Positions 1-8,944 of a DNA stretch of 64,000 nucleotides are shown here, piece by piece. The notes under the pieces are model-generated. The model ran no database searches. It was not told the DNA's origin and worked only from the letters and a program-made list of their open reading frames with translations. Position numbers and translations under genes: made by a program. The stretch is from NCBI GenBank assembly GCA_019359095.1, contig JAHHHZ010000026.1:62001-126000 (forward strand), in the 5' to 3' direction. Source of the stretch: Pleurocapsa minor HA4230-MV1 (GTDB lineage: Bacteria > Cyanobacteriota > Cyanobacteriia > Cyanobacteriales > Xenococcaceae). The first letter of the stretch is position 1. Each line of letters begins with the position of its first letter.

Positions 1-1
1 C

Positions 2-856
2 GTAACCGATCCTGTTTATCCCGTGTATGTTGATACTAACGTCATGGCTGGACATACAGGAGAAGCTCAAGATGGTAAATATGAGGGTTTGGTTTACCTT
101 CCCATCAGTGCTGAAAATAACTTCACGGCTGAAATTCCTCGCGAAAAAGTAGACCTAATTTATCTTTGTTTCCCTAATAATCCTACAGGAGCAACGGCCA
201 CCAGAGAACATCTTCAAGCTTGGGTAGATTATGCCAAGCAACACGGCTCATTAATTCTGTTTGATGCAGCTTATGAAGCCTTTATCACCGATCCCGATTT
301 ACCTCACTCAATTTATGAGATTGAAGGAGCAAAAGACTGTGCGATCGAGTTTCGTTCTTTCTCCAAAAATGCTGGCTTTACGGGGACTCGTTGCGCCTTT
401 ACCGTAGTTCCTCAAAACTTGCTCGGTACAGCAAAAGACGGTTCTGAGGTCAAAATTTGGCAATTGTGGAATCGTCGTCAATGTACTAAGTTTAACGGCG
501 TATCTTACATCGTTCAGCGGGGTGCAGAGGCAGTCTATTCTGAAGCTGGGCAAGCGCAAATTAAGGAATTAGTCAGCTTTTATCTCGAAAACGCTAGAAT
601 CATCCGCGAACAGCTAACCGCAGCAGGAATTGAAGTATACGGCGGAACAAATGCTCCCTATGTTTGGGTTAAAACACCCAACGGCTTATCTAGCTGGGAC
701 TTTTTCGATAAATTACTCTTGAACTGTAACGTGGTAGGCACTCCAGGATCTGGTTTTGGTGCAGCAGGGGAAGGTTATTTCCGCATCTCGGCATTTAACA
801 GTCGGGACAATGTTAACGAGGCAATGAAACGAATTACCGAGAAGTTTCAAGCTTAG
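2..856 (+). CDS. dapL: LL-diaminopimelate aminotransferase, 3' part
   Basis: PLP-dependent aminotransferase that makes LL-diaminopimelate from tetrahydrodipicolinate in the lysine and peptidoglycan pathway used by cyanobacteria and plants. The reading frame is open from base 2 ([13 protein letters not shown]), so the gene begins left of the window. The GTG at 23 is an internal codon, not a start. The fold-type I landmarks are visible: the FPNNPTGA loop, the DAAYEAF segment, and [10 protein letters not shown], whose lysine at bases 365-367 is the expected Schiff-base residue. The C-terminal small domain, with [17 protein letters not shown], is intact. Roughly 285 residues of the usual ~410 are present. 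The family call is firm; only the N-terminus is missing because of the window edge. Confidence 0.95.
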   Translation, partial: VTDPVYPVYVDTNVMAGHTGEAQDGKYEGLVYLPISAENNFTAEIPREKVDLIYLCFPNNPTGATATREHLQAWVDYAKQHGSLILFDAAYEAFITDPDLPHSIYEIEGAKDCAIEFRSFSKNAGFTGTRCAFTVVPQNLLGTAKDGSEVKIWQLWNRRQCTKFNGVSYIVQRGAEAVYSEAGQAQIKELVSFYLENARIIREQLTAAGIEVYGGTNAPYVWVKTPNGLSSWDFFDKLLLNCNVVGTPGSGFGAAGEGYFRISAFNSRDNVNEAMKRITEKFQA

Positions 857-992
857 TTAATTAGCCAAGGTTAAACATGGCGATCGCATTTTATAATTTA
901 AACTATTTAAACAATAGTGCGATTAGGCTCCGCCTACGCTTCGCGATCGCTTAACTAGATAAATATTAATAAAGTAGATAATCTCAGATCAT

Positions 993-1709
993 TTGACCTA
1001 TCGTTTAGTCATTAATTCGGCACAAATCCAACAAGAGCAAATCATTTTAGATGCTCAACAGTTGCATTATCTCTTGCGAGTGTTACGACTGGGTAATGGC
1101 GATCGCTTTCTGGCATTAGATGGTGTGGGTAATGCTTGGTTAGCGGAAATTACAGAATCCTCAGCACAGATTATTGAATCAGTTGAAATCAAAACCGAGT
1201 TGCCTTCTACACTAAGTCTGATTACGGCTTTACCCAAAGGTAGCGGTTACGAACAGGTGATCCGTTGCTGTACAGAATTGGGTGTCAGTAACTTTATCCC
1301 TGTAATTAGCGATCGCACTCTCCTCAAGCCTAACCCCAACAAAGTTCAACGTTGGCGCAAAATTGCTACCGAAGCAGCCGAACAATCAGAAAGACAGATC
1401 GTACCGCAAATATTAGAACCCGTAACCTATATCTCGGCAATAGAACAAGTTAAAGCAACTCAGAATAAATATATCTGCGTGGCGCGGGGAGATATACCAA
1501 CTCTCTGGAGTAGTCTACAGCAACAAACCCCAGCGGAAATAATTATTGCTACAGGTTGCGAGGGAGGCTGGACAGATGTAGAAGTCGCAAAAGCGATCGC
1601 TTTGGGTTTCCAACCTGTATCTTTAGGCAAGCGTATTCTGCGGGCAATTACTGCGCCAATTGTAGTTAGTTCAATAGTTACAGCAATTTTAGAATCAAAG
1701 ACAGATTAG
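993..1709 (+). CDS. rsmE: 16S rRNA (uracil-1498-N3)-methyltransferase, RsmE family
   Basis: SPOUT-superfamily methyltransferase that modifies U1498 of 16S rRNA. The protein has 238 residues, normal for the family. It has an N-terminal PUA-like part (residues 1-75, with LHYLLRVLRL) and a C-terminal trefoil-knot domain. The knot motifs read ATGCEGGW and LGKRILRAITAPI. The family usually has GPEGG in the first, so a Pro-to-Cys change is visible. The start must be TTG at 993: the frame is closed by a stop at 975 and no ATG or GTG lies between. There is no clear Shine-Dalgarno. The gene converges with thrB, 36 bp away. Confidence 0.9.
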   Translation: MTYRLVINSAQIQQEQIILDAQQLHYLLRVLRLGNGDRFLALDGVGNAWLAEITESSAQIIESVEIKTELPSTLSLITALPKGSGYEQVIRCCTELGVSNFIPVISDRTLLKPNPNKVQRWRKIATEAAEQSERQIVPQILEPVTYISAIEQVKATQNKYICVARGDIPTLWSSLQQQTPAEIIIATGCEGGWTDVEVAKAIALGFQPVSLGKRILRAITAPIVVSSIVTAILESKTD

Positions 1710-1745
1710 TTAGAGTTTGATTTTACAGCGAATTTCAGTTCCCCA

Positions 1746-2654
1746 TTACCCAACTTTTGCGCCTGCGGGATTGATAGCCAGCGATCGCACTTGAGATTCA
1801 ATGTCCATCTTATTCCAGGCTACCGTCATTGATTTAACTACCTGTTCTACTCGTTCAGGATTAGCTAGAGCCAGTAAAGTCGGGCCTGCGCCACTAATTA
1901 CCAGACCATATGCCCCAGAAGCAATAGCAGCCTGTTCTACTTGCTGATAGCCCGTAATTAGTTTTTGGCGGTAGGGTTGATGTAATTGATCGGCTAAGGC
2001 AGTTTTGAGCCAGGCAGGGTTGTTAGTTTCTAAGGCTCTAATTAATAGTCCCATGCGAGAAATATTAAAAATGGCATCACTGCGACTATATTCTGTGGGT
2101 AATACCTCACGCGCTTCTCTAGTAGATAATTCAAAATTAGGAATAGCCACAATGGGAATAATATCTTGATGCCAAGGAATTTGACTAATTTGCCATTCTC
2201 CTCGATCTTCCACCGATAGCAGACAGTTACCCAGTAAAGCGGGAACTACATTATCTGGATGACCTTCAATGGCGATCGCCATTTGCATAATTTCCTTTTG
2301 ACTGAGGGGATTTCCCGCTAGGCTATTTGCCCCCAATAAACCGCCGACAATTGCTGTGGCAGAACTACCCAAACCCCGTGACAGGGGAACTCCTAGCTTA
2401 ATAGTAATTTCTAGATGAGGTGGTGTTTGTTGAATGTGTTGATAGAACTGAAGTAAAGAACGATAGATTAGATTATTGTCACCCAATCCTACTTTATGGG
2501 CCTCTTCTCCTTCAACGATAATCTTTAATTTAGTATCACTATCAACCACCACAAATTGAAACTCATTTGCCATAGTTAAAGCTGCACCCAGACAATCAAA
2601 GCCAACTCCAATATTTGCTGTGGTCGCAGGGACACTAACGGTAACCTGATTCAT
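1746..2654 (-). CDS. thrB: homoserine kinase
   Basis: GHMP-family kinase that phosphorylates homoserine with ATP on the threonine branch of aspartate metabolism. It has 302 residues, typical length. The N-terminus VPATTANIGVGFDCLGAAL is the substrate-binding signature. PLSRGLGSSATAIVGG near residue 95 is the GHMP ATP loop. A C-terminal ISGAGPTLLAL motif completes the GHMP pattern. It starts with ATG at 2654 and is convergent with rsmE. It is cytosolic, and no regulatory site was recognised. Confidence 0.95.
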   Translation of the reverse strand: MNQVTVSVPATTANIGVGFDCLGAALTMANEFQFVVVDSDTKLKIIVEGEEAHKVGLGDNNLIYRSLLQFYQHIQQTPPHLEITIKLGVPLSRGLGSSATAIVGGLLGANSLAGNPLSQKEIMQMAIAIEGHPDNVVPALLGNCLLSVEDRGEWQISQIPWHQDIIPIVAIPNFELSTREAREVLPTEYSRSDAIFNISRMGLLIRALETNNPAWLKTALADQLHQPYRQKLITGYQQVEQAAIASGAYGLVISGAGPTLLALANPERVEQVVKSMTVAWNKMDIESQVRSLAINPAGAKVG

Positions 2655-2697
2655 ATCTTATAGTTTGATGTTAATAGTGTAATGTATCTCAGTGAGC

Positions 2698-2737
2698 CTA
2701 GAACTTACAGCTTACAGCTTATAGCTTACAGCTTATT
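2698..2737. repeat. short tandem repeat, unit close to GCTTACA
   Basis: About five imperfect copies of a seven-base unit (acttaca, gcttaca, gcttata, gcttaca, gcttatt) sit just upstream of the LptF/G-type gene. The same motif in opposite orientation recurs at 11173-11201. These are the seven-base short tandemly repeated repetitive (STRR) sequences common between cyanobacterial genes. Confidence 0.7.
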
Positions 2738-2739
2738 TA

Positions 2740-3897
2740 ATGAAATTCGATTACCAAAGTATTAAACATAGCTGCCCAATCTCATTAATGGATCGCTATT
2801 TAGTTCAGCAATTAAGCTGGTTTTTTCTTTTTAGCGTCAGTTTATTAACTGCTTTAGGAGTCGCTATTGGTACAGTTGCCGATCTATCCCATAAAGTTAG
2901 TGAATATCATCTACCGATACCGATTGCCCTGGCGATCTTTGGTCTGAAGATTCCTGAGTATGCTGCTTATGCTTTAGCAATTTCGATGCTTTTAACCAGC
3001 TTGAGCATCTATGGTCGATTAAATAGCGATCGCGAATTAACCGCCCTGTTTAGTTTTGGTATTAGCATCTATCGAGTTATTTTACCTGCCTTCTTATTTA
3101 GTTTGATCGTTACTGGAATTACATTTCTCCTCAATGAACTAATTGTTCCTGCTGCTAACTATCAAGCAAATTTACTCCAGAATCCTTACATTATCAAGAC
3201 AGAATTAAATCTACAACATCAAAACATCTACTATGCCGAATATGCATCAGGTTTGAATGGGACTAAAAAAGTCCAGCGAATCTACTTTGCCGAACAATAT
3301 AAGCAACCGAGGTTAATTAACGTAACTATTCTCAGTTTTAGCCAAGAATATCTAGACCAGATGATTACCGCCCAATCGGCTCAATGGAATCAGCAACAGC
3401 AGACTTGGAATTTAGCTCAAGGAGCGATCGCTCGCTTTGATCGCAAAGCCAAAATCAATAATAAGGAAAAATTTACCGCCAAACAACTGTCTTTCCCAAA
3501 AACTTTTTTCCAGATTGTCAATCAAGGACGCAGTACTGAAGATATGAACATCCACCAAGCGAAAGAATATTTGAACTTGATCGAAGATAGTGGAGAACCA
3601 ACCAAGATTGCTCAGTTTACCGTACGAATACAGCAAAAATATGCCTTTCCCTTTATCTGTGTGGTCTTTGCCTCAATCGGTTCAGCCATAGGAATCAAAT
3701 ACTTTGAGCTAAATCGTGCCAGAAGTTTTGCCTTGTGTGTAGGAATTGTTTTTGCTTATTACTGCTTAGGATTTGCCTTGGGTTCATTAGGAATTACAGG
3801 TGTGATTCCTCCTTGGTTAGCTGCTTGGTTGCCAAATTTTATCGGTTTCGGTGTAGCAGGCTACTTGCTGATAGCTGATATAGCCGTACAAAGTTAG
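2740..3897 (+). CDS. LptF/LptG (YjgP/YjgQ) family permease
   Basis: Integral inner-membrane protein of the YjgP/YjgQ family, the transmembrane half of the LptB2FG lipopolysaccharide exporter. 385 residues. Hydrophobic segments lie near residues 25-48, 60-85 and 105-130, followed by a large periplasmic beta-jellyroll-like region (residues 130-290, with NIYYAEYASG and IYFAEQY) and three C-terminal helices from about 300 to 380. This is the expected LptF/G topology. Translation may begin at the in-frame ATG at 2788 (MDRYLVQQL), which fits family N-termini better; the listed start adds 16 residues. LptF and LptG cannot be told apart from sequence alone, and no lptB is nearby. Confidence 0.85.
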   Translation: MKFDYQSIKHSCPISLMDRYLVQQLSWFFLFSVSLLTALGVAIGTVADLSHKVSEYHLPIPIALAIFGLKIPEYAAYALAISMLLTSLSIYGRLNSDRELTALFSFGISIYRVILPAFLFSLIVTGITFLLNELIVPAANYQANLLQNPYIIKTELNLQHQNIYYAEYASGLNGTKKVQRIYFAEQYKQPRLINVTILSFSQEYLDQMITAQSAQWNQQQQTWNLAQGAIARFDRKAKINNKEKFTAKQLSFPKTFFQIVNQGRSTEDMNIHQAKEYLNLIEDSGEPTKIAQFTVRIQQKYAFPFICVVFASIGSAIGIKYFELNRARSFALCVGIVFAYYCLGFALGSLGITGVIPPWLAAWLPNFIGFGVAGYLLIADIAVQS

Positions 3898-4273
3898 ATT
3901 AGGACATTAATAGTAATCGACTCGTAAATAGGAAATAGGAAGTAGGAAATAGCGCGAAATTCCGTTGCCCTAAAGGACTAGCTTCGCGTCGCGCGGGGAA
4001 CCCGCGTTGTCCTAAAGGATACACCTTCGGATAAGGAAATTTCGTAAGACGGAAGTAGGATTTCAAAAATGTCCTAACGTTTTTACGTATGGCTATAGTT
4101 CATCGTAGGGGCAAACGCCCTAAAGGATTTCCTTCAGAGTCAGCCCCTTGAAAACCTGACCGTTTCCGCCTTACTTAAGTAAATAGCTAAAAGCTAAAAG
4201 CTAATAGCTAGGGCAAAGCCCTTTACCATATGTTTTTTAGGGGAATTGACTATCGTTTACATAGTTGCCAGGA
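3898..4273. repeat. repeat-filled intergenic region
   Basis: This 376-bp gap between two convergent genes holds no credible ORF. It contains tandem GGAAATA-like units (about 3925-3952). At 3967-4035 a palindromic mosaic carries CCTAAAGGA twice with GCTTCGCG between, and a further CCTAAAGGAT copy lies near 4119. An AGCTAAA tandem repeat occupies about 4183-4211. The CCTAAAGGAT element recurs in many other gaps of the window. Confidence 0.7.
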
Positions 4274-5863
4274 TTATTTTTGCCAAGCAACTTTAACTGT
4301 CTTGGGTTGACCAATATTACCGTGGACGATAATACCTCGCTGGTTAGCGTTTAAATGGCGCACAATTTTATAAACGGTTTCCACTTCGTCTTTAATTTGA
4401 GCCTTGGCTGCTAATTCATCAAGAGACAGAGGGGTATCAGTTTGTTTGAGGGTATCTACGACTTTTTTCTGAATATCTAACACCGTCGCTGCTGCTTTTT
4501 TTCCCGCTTCAACTCCTGGCTGGTGATAGGCGTTGATATTCACCAAAGAAGCATAGATACTAACTCCCCGTTCATAAAGGGCAATTAAAGCACCAACAAT
4601 GCGCTCGTTGACCTTGGGTATGGTAATGGTAATTGAATCGCGCTGTTTGTCGTTCAGGGCTGTCCGAGTACCCAATAAAAATCCTTTGAGGTAGTCCCCA
4701 GAAGTAGTACCTGGTTCAATTTCCACATATTCACCAGAGCGATCTTCTAAGACTTCGATAAAGGTGAGGAAAAAGTTATTGACTCCTTCTCTTAGCTGCT
4801 GAACATAAGCGTGTTGGTCGGTTGAACCTTTATTACCATAGACCGCAATCCCCTGATTGACCACCTTGCCATCTAGATCCATCTCCTTACCCAAGGATTC
4901 CATAATTAGCTGCTGGAGATAGCGACTAAATAGCAAGAGACTGTCTTTATAGGGCAGAATTACCATATCTTTTTCGCCCCTACCGTGTCCTGCACAGTAC
5001 CAAGCCATCGCTAGTAGTGCTGCGGGGTTATCCTTAAGGCTAGGCTTACGAGTCAACGCATCCATTGCCTTTGCCCCTTCCAACATCGCCTTGATGTCAA
5101 TTCCCTGTAAGGCAGCAGCGACTAAACCTACGGGAGATAATTCCGAAGTCCGTCCCCCAACCCAGTCACGCATGGGGAAAATAGCTAGCCAGCCTTCACG
5201 TTCAGCGATCGCCTCTAATTTACTACTTTTTCCCGTAATTGCAAAAGCATGAGCAGCGAAATCGAGGTTGTGGTCAGCATAAACTTTCTTAACCTCCAGC
5301 ATCCCATTCCGAGTTTCTGGTGTGCCACCAGACTTAGAAATCACCGAGACTAAAGTGGTGGAAAGGCGATCGCCAATCTCGGCAATTACTCGATCGATTC
5401 CCGCAGGATCGGTATTATCAATAAAATGAATCCTCAAGGGAGGTTCATGAGGCGCTAAAGCCTGAGCCACAAACTGAGGGCCCAAAGCCGAACCACCAAT
5501 CCCAATCGAAAGAATATCGGTGAACTTAGCACTATTGGGAGGATGAATTTCTCCACTATGTATTTTTTGTTGAAAATCGATCACGCTATTATTGGTGTCG
5601 ATAATATCTTGTCTTAGTTCAGGAGTCGGTGCTAGTTCAGGATCTCGTAACCAATAGTGACCAACCATGCGGTTTTCATCAGGATTAGCGATCGCCCCAG
5701 CTTCTAAAGCTGCAATATCTTCAAATGCCCTGTCAAACTTAGGTTGTAATTGTTCGATCTCGGCTGCATCAAAGCTAATGCGACTAATATCTAAATAGAA
5801 GCCTAAATCTTCATTAAAATAAAGCCAGTCTTGATAGCGTTGCCAAAGTGCTAGATTGTCCAT
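4274..5863 (-). CDS. pgi: glucose-6-phosphate isomerase
   Basis: Interconverts glucose-6-phosphate and fructose-6-phosphate in glycolysis, gluconeogenesis and pentose-phosphate cycling. 529 residues, the usual length for the cyanobacterial form. Visible landmarks are the first sugar-isomerase domain with [13 protein letters not shown], the phosphate-binding SKSGGTPET loop, [16 protein letters not shown], the catalytic-Glu region [13 protein letters not shown], and [14 protein letters not shown] with the catalytic His. ATG start at 5863. It stands alone on its strand. Confidence 0.95.
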   Translation of the reverse strand: MDNLALWQRYQDWLYFNEDLGFYLDISRISFDAAEIEQLQPKFDRAFEDIAALEAGAIANPDENRMVGHYWLRDPELAPTPELRQDIIDTNNSVIDFQQKIHSGEIHPPNSAKFTDILSIGIGGSALGPQFVAQALAPHEPPLRIHFIDNTDPAGIDRVIAEIGDRLSTTLVSVISKSGGTPETRNGMLEVKKVYADHNLDFAAHAFAITGKSSKLEAIAEREGWLAIFPMRDWVGGRTSELSPVGLVAAALQGIDIKAMLEGAKAMDALTRKPSLKDNPAALLAMAWYCAGHGRGEKDMVILPYKDSLLLFSRYLQQLIMESLGKEMDLDGKVVNQGIAVYGNKGSTDQHAYVQQLREGVNNFFLTFIEVLEDRSGEYVEIEPGTTSGDYLKGFLLGTRTALNDKQRDSITITIPKVNERIVGALIALYERGVSIYASLVNINAYHQPGVEAGKKAAATVLDIQKKVVDTLKQTDTPLSLDELAAKAQIKDEVETVYKIVRHLNANQRGIIVHGNIGQPKTVKVAWQK

Positions 5864-6019
5864 AAATATTTCTCAGCGCGAATATCTGTAAGTTTAGTCG
5901 AAGCCCCCTCTGCTTTAAAATTTGTTTTAGATTTTCTCTATGTCAATTTAGATAAATAGGTAAAAAAATCTTAAATTTCGTACCTTTACTCCGACAATTA
6001 CACAAATAGATTTTGACTA

Positions 6020-6670
6020 TTAATTGTGTTGAAGAAAAAGACCACTAATAGTTTCAACATTGGTTAACATGGCATCGCCAATAAACTTTATGCTTTCAAG
6101 CGATCGCTCTCCTGCTTGGTCATTTCCTGCACCGCAAGCATCAGTCACCATAACTGGGATATAACCGCGATCTGAACCATGACGTATGGTTGGTTCTATT
6201 CCTATTTCTGTGGCTATTCCCACAATGGCAAAAGAGTTAATCCCGCAATCTTTCAAAGCAAGATCGAGAAATGTGCCTTCAAATGCTGACATAGTAATTT
6301 TGTCGAAGATCACCTCTGAGGGAAGGGGGGATAATTCTGGAATTAATTGAAAACCATCGGCATCTCGCAAAAACCAAGGTTTGACTTCGCTTACTTTATT
6401 GGTTCGTTGCCACATCATTGCCTGACGCAGTTGAAAAACTCCTGCTGCTTCTTTGGGTAAAGATAAATGACGACTAAAAAAAACGCGAAATCCTCCCTTT
6501 CGGGCTGCTTCTAATACTTGTAATGTTTGTTTAGTAATATACTCTCCTTTCTCTTTGGGCAACTGATTAATAATGCCAACCTGCAAATCGTAAACTAACA
6601 GTGCCATGCGTTCTGGATGACATATTTCTGCTAAAGTTTGAGGTATTTCTAGTCCGTAAGCTTTTTCCAC
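6020..6670 (-). CDS. isochorismatase-like hydrolase with Gly in place of the catalytic Cys
   Basis: 216-residue member of the isochorismatase-like (cysteine hydrolase) superfamily. The conserved Asp is in LVYDLQVGI (D28) and the Lys in FDKITMSAFEGT (K124). The position that holds the nucleophilic Cys in amidohydrolase members is Gly157 in GIATEIGIEPT. True isochorismatases such as EntB and PhzD also lack this Cys, so this protein probably does not work as a nicotinamidase-type amidase. A vinyl-ether hydrolase role is possible but unproven. It lies 77 bp upstream, in map terms, of a co-oriented MDR gene and may share a transcript with the 6.0-8.8 kb redox genes. Confidence 0.8.
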   Translation of the reverse strand: MEKAYGLEIPQTLAEICHPERMALLVYDLQVGIINQLPKEKGEYITKQTLQVLEAARKGGFRVFFSRHLSLPKEAAGVFQLRQAMMWQRTNKVSEVKPWFLRDADGFQLIPELSPLPSEVIFDKITMSAFEGTFLDLALKDCGINSFAIVGIATEIGIEPTIRHGSDRGYIPVMVTDACGAGNDQAGERSLESIKFIGDAMLTNVETISGLFLQHN

Positions 6671-6747
6671 TGAAATATTTACTCCCTTAAATTAAAAATT
6701 TTACGTCGGTCTATCTGCATAGTTTGGTTGTTTAGCTTAATTAAAGC

Positions 6748-7743
6748 TTAGGGGACTGTAACGATAATCTTGCCGTTTTGTTGATTAGATTCCATATAAC
6801 GATGAGCATCAGCGATTTGTTCTAGGGGAAAGCTGCGATCTAAAATTGGGACGAGTTTGCCAGATTCTAAACCATCATAGATATATTGTTTGGCTTTTTC
6901 TAGCTTGACTGGATCACCAGCAATTTCAAATAAAGTATAGCCTTGGACTTTTAGACCTTTTTGTAATGCAGGAAATAGCGGAAAAGGTGTTGTTTCCATA
7001 CTTAAAGCACCATACTCAAAAATTGTTGCCCCTCTGGCTGCTGCATTGGCGAGAGTTTCAATATAAGAACCAGCTACAGGATCGAAAATGATATTTGCTC
7101 CCTGTCCGTTGGTAAATTCCATAACCTTGGCAGGTAAATCTTCCTCATTGGTAACAATTACATAATCTGCGCCATTATCTAACAGCGTTTGTTTTTTATT
7201 CGCTCCTCTGGTGGTAGCGATCGCAGTTGCACCTTGAGCTTTAGTTATTTGAATAGCTGCATTACCCACACTGCTACTAGCTGCTGGAATTAGGACAAAA
7301 TCCCCCGATTTTACCTGTCCATATTCAATCAATGCTCCGTAAGCTGTAATATATTGCATCCAGATCGCCGTTCCCTCTTGAGGTGATAACTTGTCAGGAT
7401 ATTTAGCAACCATCGCTACAGGAGCGAGCGCACTTTCCCCATAGACACCATAATTTTTCATCGAAAAACCAGGAATAGTCGAGACGCGATCGCCAATCTT
7501 AAATTCAGTTACTCCTTCCCCTACTGCATCAATAACCCCTGCTGCTTCATAACCCAGAGTCGAGGGAAAACTATCTGGTTCTTCTAAATATGCTCCCTGG
7601 CGAAACATAACTTCTGCTCTATTTAAGCCGATCGCTTCGACTTTTAAGCGCACTTCTCCTTTTCCTGGTTCAGTTATGGGTAATTCTTCTAGCTGAAGTA
7701 CATCAGCGTCGCCAAATTGATGAAAACGAACGATTTTTACCAT
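6748..7743 (-). CDS. MDR-family zinc-type alcohol dehydrogenase / quinone oxidoreductase-like
   Basis: 331-residue medium-chain dehydrogenase/reductase. The N-terminal GroES-like half (LEELPITEPGKGEVRLKVEAIGLNRAEV, split by short gaps from GYEAAGVIDAVGEG) is followed by a Rossmann half with AASSSVGNAAIQITKAQGA. The cysteines of the structural zinc lobe are absent, so it belongs to the quinone-oxidoreductase-like, NADPH-dependent branch. Substrate is unknown. ATG start at 7743. It is flanked by an isochorismatase-like hydrolase and gene fragments, in a cluster with a divergent LysR regulator. Confidence 0.85.
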   Translation of the reverse strand: MVKIVRFHQFGDADVLQLEELPITEPGKGEVRLKVEAIGLNRAEVMFRQGAYLEEPDSFPSTLGYEAAGVIDAVGEGVTEFKIGDRVSTIPGFSMKNYGVYGESALAPVAMVAKYPDKLSPQEGTAIWMQYITAYGALIEYGQVKSGDFVLIPAASSSVGNAAIQITKAQGATAIATTRGANKKQTLLDNGADYVIVTNEEDLPAKVMEFTNGQGANIIFDPVAGSYIETLANAAARGATIFEYGALSMETTPFPLFPALQKGLKVQGYTLFEIAGDPVKLEKAKQYIYDGLESGKLVPILDRSFPLEQIADAHRYMESNQQNGKIIVTVP

Positions 7744-7876
7744 GATTTAAGTTCCTTACAACATTAATAGTTTGATGTTAGCTTTGAGCGAAAAGTGAAG
7801 CGTAGGCTGTATTTTGATCTCCGTATAAAATAAAATTTATCGCTTTAAAATCTTTGAATTAGACCCACACCAACTA

Positions 7877-7984
7877 TCAATAAAGTGGATGACCGAGATT
7901 CCTTGCTAATTGAGCATTGATTCCAGCTTGAGTTGGTAGAAGTCCTCCAGCAATTACAGCAAGGAGTACAAGCAACAATTTCAT
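7877..7984 (-). pseudogene. N-terminal fragment of a DUF606 (YdcZ-like) DMT-family membrane protein
   Basis: From ATG at 7984 a 35-residue reading frame gives a hydrophobic helix (LLLVLLAVIAGGLLPTQAG) followed by INAQLARNLGHPLY and a stop at 7877. This matches the start of YdcZ/DUF606 family transporters, which normally run to about 140 residues or more. Downstream the frame meets further stops (7874, 7859) and no family sequence continues. It is best read as a truncated remnant. It is too short for routine ORF calling. Confidence 0.6.
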
Positions 7985-8005
7985 TAATTTAACCTGGATG
8001 AGAGT

Positions 8006-8197
8006 TTATAATTCTTGGTTAGCTGGACGTACTACAATTTCGTTCACTGCGACTTCTTTGGGTTGAGCGATCGCATAACGTACTGCATTACTGATAGCGG
8101 TTGGTGGAATAAAACTAACCTCGCTAAAATTGCTGACAATTTTAGCTATAAAGTCAATGATTTTGACCATAATTAAATTTTTCTCGCTGCTTGACAA
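8006..8197 (-). pseudogene. C-terminal remnant of a classical SDR oxidoreductase
   Basis: 63-residue ORF. Its last ~40 residues (IPPTAISNAVRYAIAQPKEV, then VAVNEIVVRPANQEL) are the typical tail of YdfG-like short-chain dehydrogenases. No Rossmann GxxxGxG, catalytic Tyr or Lys is present. The first ~25 residues look like unrelated sequence joined to the fragment. Start could be ATG at 8197 or the in-frame ATG encoding MVKIIDF. It lies 16 bp from the downstream end of the next SDR gene on the same strand. Most likely a deletion relic, although a short protein could still be made. Confidence 0.6.
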
Positions 8198-8214
8198 AGT
8201 TTTATTTGATTTTA

Positions 8215-8814
8215 CTAAAGTACTCGAAAGACTTTACCGCTTAGTAAGCCTTCAACACTTTTACTAAAAGCTAGAGCAACTCTTGATACTGCAACTGGTT
8301 CGTGTCCGCGAAAAAAATTACCATAGCTATCCATTGATTCCAAAACAACACCAGGACTAACTGAATTGATCCTAATTCCTCTGGGTAATTCAATGGCAGC
8401 ACCAATTACGAAACCATCAATAGCAGCATTAACCATACTGGCAGAAGAACCATATTTAATTGGATCGTGACTGAGTACACCACTAGTTAAGGTAAAAGAA
8501 CCTGCCTCATTAATATATTTTTTGCCAATTAAAACTAAGTTAACTTGCCCCATCAACTTGTCTTTAATGCCAAGATAATAATCTTGTTCGCTCATCTGGT
8601 TAAAGTCGCCAAAATGAACATTTCCCGTAGTTGCCACTAAAGCATCAAAATCACCAATAGTTTCATACATCTTGGTAATCGACTCAGTGGAGGTAATATC
8701 AACATTGACATCACCACTTTGGCGACCAACTTTAACAATTTCGTGTCTAGGGGAGAGTTCCTGGACAACAGCCTGACCAATTGTACCGCTAGCACCGATA
8801 ATTACTATTTTCAT
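8215..8814 (-). CDS. short SDR-family protein (PRK07578-like), atypical active site
   Basis: 199-residue NAD(P)-binding Rossmann protein. The cofactor loop is IIGASGTIGQ at the N-terminus, a TTGN stretch replaces the NNAG motif, and SFTLTSGVLS supplies the catalytic-Ser region. Where classical SDRs have YxxxK, this protein reads SASMVNAAIDGF, lacking both Tyr and Lys. Short SDRs of this subgroup share that feature, so it is probably a functional divergent family member rather than a damaged gene. ATG start at 8814. It is divergent from the LysR gene at 8945, which may control it. Confidence 0.8.
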   Translation of the reverse strand: MKIVIIGASGTIGQAVVQELSPRHEIVKVGRQSGDVNVDITSTESITKMYETIGDFDALVATTGNVHFGDFNQMSEQDYYLGIKDKLMGQVNLVLIGKKYINEAGSFTLTSGVLSHDPIKYGSSASMVNAAIDGFVIGAAIELPRGIRINSVSPGVVLESMDSYGNFFRGHEPVAVSRVALAFSKSVEGLLSGKVFRVL

Positions 8815-8913
8815 GATGATTTTTTGGTTTTATCTTGCTCGATCTTGCAAATGCCTATTTACACCCTAATAAAAGTGATAATATTAGTCAAACAAATATC
8901 GTAGATAATAACT

Positions 8914-8928
8914 ATCGATACTATCGAT
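8914..8928. promoter_or_regulatory. candidate LysR-type operator
   Basis: ATCGATACTATCGAT is a 15-bp interrupted near-palindrome with a T-N11-A core. It lies in the 130-bp divergent gap between the SDR gene and the LysR gene, 17 bp before the regulator's start codon. Position and symmetry fit LysR autoregulation. No experimental or comparative support is available here. Confidence 0.35.
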
Positions 8929-8944
8929 TTTACAAGTTTGATTT

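Noticed and set aside
308-559. 83-codon minus-strand ORF inside dapL
   Set aside because: Antisense to a clearly conserved aminotransferase region.
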